Of a stretch of 33,279 nucleotides of DNA, positions 25,410 to 33,279 are shown piece after piece. Under the pieces are notes generated by a model. It was not told the DNA's origin. It did not search any database and worked only from the letters and a program-made list of their open reading frames with translations. Each line of letters opens with the position of its first letter. Within the stretch, counting starts at the first letter, position 1. A program made the position numbers and the translations under genes. The DNA comes from JAFGJQ01 sp052034525 (GTDB lineage Bacteria > Planctomycetota > Phycisphaerae > UBA1845), in contig JBPOIK010000116.1 of the NCBI GenBank assembly GCA_052034525.1, forward strand, positions 1 through 33,279. The letters run 5' to 3'.

Positions 25410-26429
25410 ATGGCACAGACCGTGGATCCGACCGTCGAGAAAGCGATCAAGGAGTTTCAGAACAAGTTCCACCGACTTCGACAGGAGATCGGCAAGGCGA
25501 TTGTCGGCTACGATGACGTCGTGGAGGGCGTGCTCACCTGCCTGTTCGTGGGCGGACACGCCTTGCTGGAGGGAGTGCCCGGCCTGGGCAAGACGTACCT
25601 CGTGCGATGCCTGGCTCAGGCAGTGAAGCTCGAATTCTCCCGCATCCAGTTCACGCCCGATCTGATGCCGGCCGACATCATCGGCACGAACATCATCAGC
25701 GAAGACCCCGCCACCGGTCAGCGCGACTTCCGATTCCAGAAGGGCCCACTGTTCGCCCAGATCATCCTCGCCGATGAAATCAACCGGGCCACGCCCAAAA
25801 CACAGTCGGCCATGCTGGAGGCCATGCAGGAACACACCGTCACCGTGGGCGGCACTCGTTACGCCCTGACCGAACCGTTCTTCGTCATGGCCACTCAGAA
25901 CCCCATCGAGCAGGAGGGAACCTATCCCCTGCCGGAGGCCCAGCTCGACCGCTTCTTCTACAAGCTGGTCGTGCCCTACTCCAACAAGGAGGAACTCAAG
26001 ACCATCCTGGACCGCACGACCTCCGGCTACAAGCCCGACATCCAGCCCGTCATGACCGGCCAGGAAATCCTCGGTTCGCAGAACCTGGTTCGACGGATCA
26101 TCATGGCTCCGCACGTGCAGGATTACGTGATCCGGCTGAGCATGGCCACTCATCCCGGCGGGCCCTTCGCGGTCGACATCACGAACAAGTACGTCCGCTG
26201 GGGCGCGAGCCCCCGCGCGGCCCAGGCCCTCACGCTGGGCGGCAAGCTTCAGGCGATGCTGGACGGCCGCTACAACGCCAGCTTCTCCGACGTCCAGAAG
26301 GTTTATCTGCCGTCCATGCGGCACCGGGTGCTGCTGAACTTCGAGGGCGAGGCGGAGGGCGTCAGCACGGACGACGTGCTGCGGGAGATCCTCAGCGCCA
26401 CGCCCACCATGGCGGGCGTGACGGCGTAA
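25410..26429 (+). CDS. MoxR-family AAA+ ATPase
   Basis: Protein of 339 residues covering the whole MoxR family length (AAA_3 plus lid domain). Walker A is GVPGLGKT (Lys61), Walker B is ILADEINRA (Asp122-Glu123), and sensor 1 is MATQNPIEQEGTYPLPEA, a MoxR hallmark. The preceding GTG at 25407 is also in frame, but the ATG at 25410 is better placed relative to AGGAG seven bases upstream. MoxR ATPases remodel or activate partner proteins, often loading metal or cofactor, together with VWA-domain adaptors. The VWA, DUF58 and BatA genes around it are the expected partners. Cytoplasmic hexamer. Only 13 bp separate it from the DUF58 gene. Confidence 0.96.
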   Translation: MAQTVDPTVEKAIKEFQNKFHRLRQEIGKAIVGYDDVVEGVLTCLFVGGHALLEGVPGLGKTYLVRCLAQAVKLEFSRIQFTPDLMPADIIGTNIISEDPATGQRDFRFQKGPLFAQIILADEINRATPKTQSAMLEAMQEHTVTVGGTRYALTEPFFVMATQNPIEQEGTYPLPEAQLDRFFYKLVVPYSNKEELKTILDRTTSGYKPDIQPVMTGQEILGSQNLVRRIIMAPHVQDYVIRLSMATHPGGPFAVDITNKYVRWGASPRAAQALTLGGKLQAMLDGRYNASFSDVQKVYLPSMRHRVLLNFEGEAEGVSTDDVLREILSATPTMAGVTA

Positions 26430-26442
26430 GGCGGAGCGAACG

Positions 26443-27345
26443 ATGGCGACAGCAGCAGAGAAGAAGGACGACGACCTGCTGGATCCGGGGTTTTTGAGCC
26501 GGATCGAGCAGTTGGAGATCATCTCGCGGAAGATCTTCGCCGGCAAGATGCGGGGCGAGCGCCGGAGCAAGCGCAAGGGCGAATCCGTCGAGTTCGCCGA
26601 TTACCGCAACTACGTGGTCGGCGACGACCTGCGATTCCTCGACTGGAACATCTACGCCCGCCTGGACCGCCTGTTCCTCAAGCTCTTCCTCGAAGAGGAG
26701 GACCTGCACGTCAGCCTTCTCATCGACACCTCCGGCAGTATGGACTGGGGCAGCCCCAGCAAACTGAAATATGCCAAGCAGATCGCCGCCGCCCTGGCCT
26801 ACATTGGACTGAGCAACTACGACCGCGTCAGCCTCTACGGCTACGCGAACGGACTGGTGGGCGAAATGGCCGGCCTGCGCGGCAAGCGGCTCATGGCCCG
26901 CGTAGTGGATTTTCTGCGGAATCTGCCCGCCACGGGCGTGAGCAACCTGACCGCCGCCTGCAGGCAATACGCCGTTCGGCATCCGCAGCCGGGCGTCCTT
27001 CTGGTGATCAGCGACTTCTTCGAAAAAGGCGGCTATGAACAGGGAATCCGGTATCTCCTGGGCCGCAACCTGGATCTGTATTGCGTCCAGGTGCTCTCGC
27101 CGGATGAGGTGAACCCCCAACTGGCCGGCGATCTGCGGCTGGTGGACGTGGAAGACGACGATGTGGCGGAGATCACCGTCAGCCAGGCCCTGCTCAACCG
27201 CTACCGTCAGACGCTGCGGTCTTTCTGCCAGTCGCTGAAGGACTATTGCACGCGTCGGGGTGTCGCGTATCTGTTCACGAGCACGGACGTGGGCTTTGAC
27301 CAGGTGATTCTGTCCTACCTGCGGCAGCGCGGGCTGCTGCGATAA
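26443..27345 (+). CDS. DUF58 domain protein (VWA-like MoxR partner)
   Basis: Protein of 300 residues with the DUF58 signature in which a GxxxEFxxxRxYxxGDxxRxxDW pattern is followed by the AR motif: ESVEFADYRNYVVGDDLRF then WNIYARLDRL. A VWA-type metal site follows as LLIDTSGSM (Asp95). No membrane segment is seen, so it is probably cytoplasmic, whereas many DUF58 proteins have N-terminal helices. The ribosome site is GGAG, 7 bases before the ATG. DUF58 genes nearly always neighbour moxR, and the product is thought to be an adaptor or substrate of that ATPase. It sits 15 bp before the BatA-like gene. The family call is firm; the biochemical role is inferred. Confidence 0.94.
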   Translation: MATAAEKKDDDLLDPGFLSRIEQLEIISRKIFAGKMRGERRSKRKGESVEFADYRNYVVGDDLRFLDWNIYARLDRLFLKLFLEEEDLHVSLLIDTSGSMDWGSPSKLKYAKQIAAALAYIGLSNYDRVSLYGYANGLVGEMAGLRGKRLMARVVDFLRNLPATGVSNLTAACRQYAVRHPQPGVLLVISDFFEKGGYEQGIRYLLGRNLDLYCVQVLSPDEVNPQLAGDLRLVDVEDDDVAEITVSQALLNRYRQTLRSFCQSLKDYCTRRGVAYLFTSTDVGFDQVILSYLRQRGLLR

Positions 27346-27360
27346 AGGAGCGAGGCGGCG

Positions 27361-29439
27361 ATGAACCTACTTTCCGGCTGGTCAATCATCGCAATCGCCG
27401 CGGCGGCCACTGTGCCGCCCCTGGTCGCCCTGTATTTCCTCAAGCTCAAACGGCGGGAACTGCCCGTCCCCTCGACCCTTCTCTGGAAACGGGCCGTGCA
27501 GGATCTGCACGTGAACTCACCCTTCCAGCGCCTGCGCCGCAACCTGCTGCTGCTGTTGCAACTGCTCGTGCTGCTGCTGGCCGCCTTCGCGCTTGGCAAG
27601 CCAATCCTGAACGCCCAGCAGACCCACGAGGGAACGGTCATTCTCCTGATCGACCAGTCCGCGTCCATGAGCGTTTACGAGGAGGGAAACAAGACGCGCC
27701 TGGAAATCGCCCAACACCAGGCCCGGCGCGTCATCGACAACATGGCGGACGGCGCTCAGGCCATGATCATCGCCTTTGCGGACAAGGCGGCCATCGTCTC
27801 CAGCTTCGACACCGACAAGGCCGCCCTGAAGGCCCGAATCGACAGCATCGAGCCGACGCAAAGCCTGTCTACCCTGACCGAGGCCCTGGCGCTCGCCGAG
27901 GCCCACGCCACGAACCTCGTGATCGACCGCTCCGACGAGGGTGGCGGGATCCTGTCCCCGGACCTGACCTCCGCCGCCAGTGTGGTGCTCATCACCGACG
28001 GCCGCATCCAGGACGCCGACCAGGTCGTCAGCCAGCGATTCCGGACCGACAGCATGGAAATCATCAACGTCGCCCGCCGGAAGGATAACGTCGGGATCGT
28101 GGCGATGGAGGCCCGCCGGCACTATGAGCAGCCCAGCCAGATTGAGGTCTTCGCGGAGGTCCGCAACTTCGGCGAGGAGCCGGTCCTGAATGTGGACGTC
28201 ATGTTGTACCTGGAGAACAAGCTCGAGAGCGTGCAGACGCTGCCCCGGCTGGAACCAGGCTGCGTGCCCGCCGTTTCCTCCGACGAAGACGGCGATGACG
28301 GCCGCGCGAACCCGACGGCATCGCCCGCCCAGCCGGCGGGCCCGCCCCCGGGCAGCACCGCCGCGATCACGTTTCAGAACGTGGCGTTCGGAGGAGGCGG
28401 AGAGGTGGAGGTCCGCCTCCGCATCGATGACGCCCTGTCACTCGACAACCAGGCCTGGACGGTAATCCGGCCGCCACGGAACACCGAACTGCTTCTGGTC
28501 AGCGAGGGAAACCTCTTTCTGGACCGGGTCATGCGGACGTTGCCCGTCCGCCTGACCCGCATGACGCCCGACGAATACGAAAAAGCGGACGATGAAAAAC
28601 TGCTCGACGGTTTGCGCTCGCGCTTCGATCTGGTCATGTTCGATCGGCATTCCACGAACCGCCTGCCCGCCGGCAACTACTTCTTCTGGGGCGGCGTACC
28701 CCAGATCGAAGGCGTCCAGGCGGGCGACCCGGTCCGCAACGAAGTCCTCTTGAACTGGGACGAAACCCACCCCGTCCTCCGACACGTGGCCGTGGAGAAC
28801 ATTCAGGTGCTCCAGTGGCTGCAACTGACCGTGCCGTCCGAGGCCATTCACCTCATCGACGGGGAGACATCGCCGGTGCTCGTATACTTGTCGCGAGACG
28901 GCCGACAGTACCTCATCTCCGCGTTCTCCCTGGTGGCGACCGACGATGAGACGGGCGACCCGGTGCTCAACACGTTCTGGGTGACGCAGACGCATTTCCC
29001 CATGTTCTGCTACAACGCGGTGCAGTTCCTGGCCGCCACAATGGCCACCCAGGGACAGAACAACATCCGGCCGGGTGAACCCGTGCTCATCCCCGTTGCC
29101 GGAAAAGCGGCACGAGTGACTGTTCGGCGTCCGGACGGCCGGACAGACACGATCGACACGCAGGGTTCAGACACCGTTCCCTATGCGCAGACCCGCACGG
29201 TCGGCGTGTACCACGTCACGTCGGCCGCGCCCGGGAACGAACGATTCGCCGTGAATCTCTTCAGCTCGACGGAGAGCAACGTGGCCCCCAACGACAGTTT
29301 CGCCCTGGGCGCCGAGGCGGTGGCCGCCACGAAGGGCGTCCGGACGGTCCAGAAGCCGCTCTGGCCCTACGTTCTGCTCGCCGCTCTGGTGTTGGTTTTG
29401 CTCGAGTGGGTCATCTACAACAAGCGGGTCTTCGTCTGA
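27361..29439 (+). CDS. BatA/VWA-domain membrane protein
   Basis: Protein of 692 residues. The N-terminal BatA-type module has two membrane helices (about 5-27 and 60-80) with LYFLKLKRRELPVPSTLLW between them, a BatA hallmark. A VWA domain follows with metal site LLIDQSASM (Asp98) and VVLITDGRIQDAD. A large beta-rich periplasmic region (about 230-650) comes next, and a C-terminal helix ends at the last residues (YVLLAALVLVLLEWVIY). BatA-like proteins work with MoxR and DUF58 in envelope stress tolerance in several bacteria. It is the last gene of the operon. Its 3' end overlaps by 25 bp the 3' end of the opposite-strand metallophosphoesterase gene, leaving no room for a terminator between them. 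Confidence 0.92.
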   Translation: MNLLSGWSIIAIAAAATVPPLVALYFLKLKRRELPVPSTLLWKRAVQDLHVNSPFQRLRRNLLLLLQLLVLLLAAFALGKPILNAQQTHEGTVILLIDQSASMSVYEEGNKTRLEIAQHQARRVIDNMADGAQAMIIAFADKAAIVSSFDTDKAALKARIDSIEPTQSLSTLTEALALAEAHATNLVIDRSDEGGGILSPDLTSAASVVLITDGRIQDADQVVSQRFRTDSMEIINVARRKDNVGIVAMEARRHYEQPSQIEVFAEVRNFGEEPVLNVDVMLYLENKLESVQTLPRLEPGCVPAVSSDEDGDDGRANPTASPAQPAGPPPGSTAAITFQNVAFGGGGEVEVRLRIDDALSLDNQAWTVIRPPRNTELLLVSEGNLFLDRVMRTLPVRLTRMTPDEYEKADDEKLLDGLRSRFDLVMFDRHSTNRLPAGNYFFWGGVPQIEGVQAGDPVRNEVLLNWDETHPVLRHVAVENIQVLQWLQLTVPSEAIHLIDGETSPVLVYLSRDGRQYLISAFSLVATDDETGDPVLNTFWVTQTHFPMFCYNAVQFLAATMATQGQNNIRPGEPVLIPVAGKAARVTVRRPDGRTDTIDTQGSDTVPYAQTRTVGVYHVTSAAPGNERFAVNLFSSTESNVAPNDSFALGAEAVAATKGVRTVQKPLWPYVLLAALVLVLLEWVIYNKRVFV

Positions 29440-30857
29440 TTCTTCGTGGGGCGCTCCGGTGATCCATCTGCTGTGCTCAATGCCTGCGTTTCCGGGCGCA
29501 CGCGGCGCAGAGTCAGATGCAGAATCTCCGCGGGAGCGTTGATCCGCAGCGGAAACCAGTTTCCCACGCCGTTGGACACAACCAGCGCCGACGCGTTCCG
29601 ACGATACAACCCGGAGCAGTATTTGAACAAGACGGACCCGGCGCCGATGTCCCGGGTCAACATGATCTGTCCGCCGTGCGTGTGGCCGGCCAGCGTCAGA
29701 GGAACGCCAGCCGCCGCCGCCTGATCGAACGCATGGGGGTGATGGGCCAGCACAATCGTGAACGCGCCCGGATCGCGGAGCCGAAGAAGACGATCCATCT
29801 CATGATCCACGGCCCCGGAGAATCCGCCCCAGCGCAGGCCCATCACCTGCACGCGATGGCCCCGAATGTGGCGCACAACCGCCTGGTTGATCAGGAGCGA
29901 CAACCCTGCCCGCCGAACGCGTTCTTCAAACTCGGTGCGTCCCTCGAACAGATCATGGTTGCCCTCACACAGGAACAATCGCTCCGCAGGCGCGACTCGG
30001 CGCAGCACGTTCAGACCGGCCGGCAGGTCGTCCAGCGCGTAGTCGATCAGATCGCCGGTAAACATGACGAGGTCTGGGTGCAGGGTTCTGGTGCGTCGAA
30101 CCACGTCTTCGAGAATGGGACCGTTCGTGAAGCGGCCGACGTGCAGGTCGCTCATATGCACGATGGTCAATCCGTCCAGACCCGGCGGCAGCGCGGCAAG
30201 CCACACGTCCAGGCGGCGGACGCGGAACGTGCCGAGTTGCGACATCGCCCGGGCCTGCCCTACTCCGGTCGCCAGCACCGGGACGGCTGCCAGAGCGGCC
30301 GACAGCACCTGGCGGCGCGTGGGCTGGATCGATTCGGCATCGGCCGTTGGGGGGTCATCGGGATTGTCACCATTCCTCGAGGCAGGTTGCGGCGCCGCCC
30401 GGCCGGCCGCCAAACGCAGCAGCCGTGTGCAGCCCAGCACGGCCGCCCGGATGATCGTGGCGCCCGTCAGCGCGGCGACGGCGAGCGGCACAATCAGCAG
30501 GTGCCAGATGTAGCACTCGCCGAGCAGCACGCTCGGCATGGTAATGCCCTGCCCGCTGAACCGCGACTGAACCGCCCAGACGTACAGCCCGAGGTTGCCG
30601 CCGATGAAGGCCGCCAGCGCGATGCGCCATCGCCTGCCGCGGGCCAGACACCGCAGACGCCGGTCCGCCCAGCGCCACCAGACGCAAGCCAGCACGGGCA
30701 GACCAACGAAGATGAGTCCAATGATGAACACGGCCGCATAGCATACGCGCAGAACCGTGCTCGGGCGAGGCCGCCTCCCCTTCCGCGGCCGACCACGCCC
30801 GGGCGCGCGACGCACGACGCCGCACAAGCGACCGGCCCCGGTGTCGCAAACAGACAC
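29415..30857 (-). CDS. Membrane-anchored metallophosphoesterase (YkuE/YaeI type)
   Basis: Protein of up to 480 residues. Three or four hydrophobic segments lie in the first 150 residues. A twin-arginine-like signal PTRRQVLSAALAAVPV then sits just before the catalytic domain. The metallophosphoesterase motifs are in order: MSDLHVG, FTGDLIDY, CEGNHDLF, LAHHPHAF and GHTHGGQ, providing the two-metal site. YkuE/YaeI proteins of this type hydrolyse phosphoesters at the membrane and some are Tat-exported. The start is unsettled: the GTG at 30857 lies inside a strong hairpin and has no ribosome site. Other candidates are GTG at 30815 and GTG at 30731, and a GGAAGGGGAGG stretch near 30774-30784 suggests a start downstream of it. 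It lies 108 bp downstream of the pyruvate:ferredoxin oxidoreductase stop. Confidence 0.86.
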   Translation of the reverse strand: MSVCDTGAGRLCGVVRRAPGRGRPRKGRRPRPSTVLRVCYAAVFIIGLIFVGLPVLACVWWRWADRRLRCLARGRRWRIALAAFIGGNLGLYVWAVQSRFSGQGITMPSVLLGECYIWHLLIVPLAVAALTGATIIRAAVLGCTRLLRLAAGRAAPQPASRNGDNPDDPPTADAESIQPTRRQVLSAALAAVPVLATGVGQARAMSQLGTFRVRRLDVWLAALPPGLDGLTIVHMSDLHVGRFTNGPILEDVVRRTRTLHPDLVMFTGDLIDYALDDLPAGLNVLRRVAPAERLFLCEGNHDLFEGRTEFEERVRRAGLSLLINQAVVRHIRGHRVQVMGLRWGGFSGAVDHEMDRLLRLRDPGAFTIVLAHHPHAFDQAAAAGVPLTLAGHTHGGQIMLTRDIGAGSVLFKYCSGLYRRNASALVVSNGVGNWFPLRINAPAEILHLTLRRVRPETQALSTADGSPERPTKNQTKTRLL

Positions 30858-30866
30858 CGGGGCCGG
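30832..30866 (-). terminator. Strong perfect hairpin downstream of the pyruvate:ferredoxin oxidoreductase gene
   Basis: Fourteen-base arms at 30832-30845 and 30853-30866 (CCGGCCCCGGTGTC and its exact complement) enclose a 7-base loop. It lies about 100 bases past the oxidoreductase stop codon on that gene's strand. No T-run follows on either strand, so it may be a tail-less terminator or an RNA-stabilising structure. It overlaps the extreme upstream start proposed for the metallophosphoesterase. Confidence 0.5.
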
Positions 30867-30965
30867 AATGGGTTTCCGACAAGCGTGCCGCCTGAACCGC
30901 AGCGGGCGAAACCTCCCGGCTCACCGGCGCCGGCGCTCACGCGCGGCGGCGAAGGCAGCCGGCGC

Positions 30966-33279
<2,314 letters not shown>

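Noticed and set aside
24909..26576. Minus-strand open frame of 555 codons opposite the MoxR gene
   Set aside because: Antisense to the MoxR ATPase, and no motif is visible in the frame.

Overview
This 33.3 kb window is GC-rich bacterial DNA, probably from a planctomycete or a close relative, and probably an anaerobe or facultative anaerobe. The anaerobe call rests on a pyruvate:ferredoxin oxidoreductase at the right edge. The planctomycete call is an inference from large secreted or lipid-anchored proteins of unknown role, TQP-type linkers, two DUF1680/GH127 glycosidases and a long MoxR/DUF58/VWA operon; no phylogenetic marker such as rRNA is present. I saw no tRNA, rRNA, CRISPR array or prophage.

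Layout. The left edge (1-291) holds the wreck of an IS630-type transposase. Two minus-strand genes for envelope proteins follow: a secreted Spy/CpxP-like helical protein and a coiled-coil/TPR lipoprotein, separated by a terminator-like hairpin. Divergent to them is a plus-strand pair, an M48 membrane metallopeptidase overlapping by 4 bp a FolD-like protein whose cyclohydrolase residues are substituted. After a 431 bp gap come two paralogous DUF1680/GH127 putative beta-L-arabinofuranosidases (5722-10610), the first without a signal peptide and the second with one. A large minus-strand S41 processing protease and a divergent recQ follow, then a small minus-strand lipoprotein gene.

The main structure is a run of eight plus-strand genes from 16797 to 29439 with short gaps and start/stop overlaps, almost certainly one operon or two nested ones. 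The order is: a membrane coiled-coil protein with a DnaJ-like cysteine motif; a periplasmic solute-binding lipoprotein; a fused two-domain ABC permease with no ABC ATPase gene beside it; an NHL beta-propeller lipoprotein; a 1062-residue VWA/amidotransferase-like membrane protein; a MoxR AAA+ ATPase; a DUF58 protein; and a BatA/VWA membrane protein. The last five genes form an extended version of the known MoxR-DUF58-VWA arrangement. Placing a transporter's binding protein and permease at its head is unusual and is the best candidate here for an undescribed functional unit.

The right end is minus strand. A membrane-anchored metallophosphoesterase overlaps the last operon gene tail to tail, and upstream of it lies the 3' two thirds of a pyruvate:ferredoxin oxidoreductase gene that runs off the window. 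A strong perfect hairpin lies between these two.
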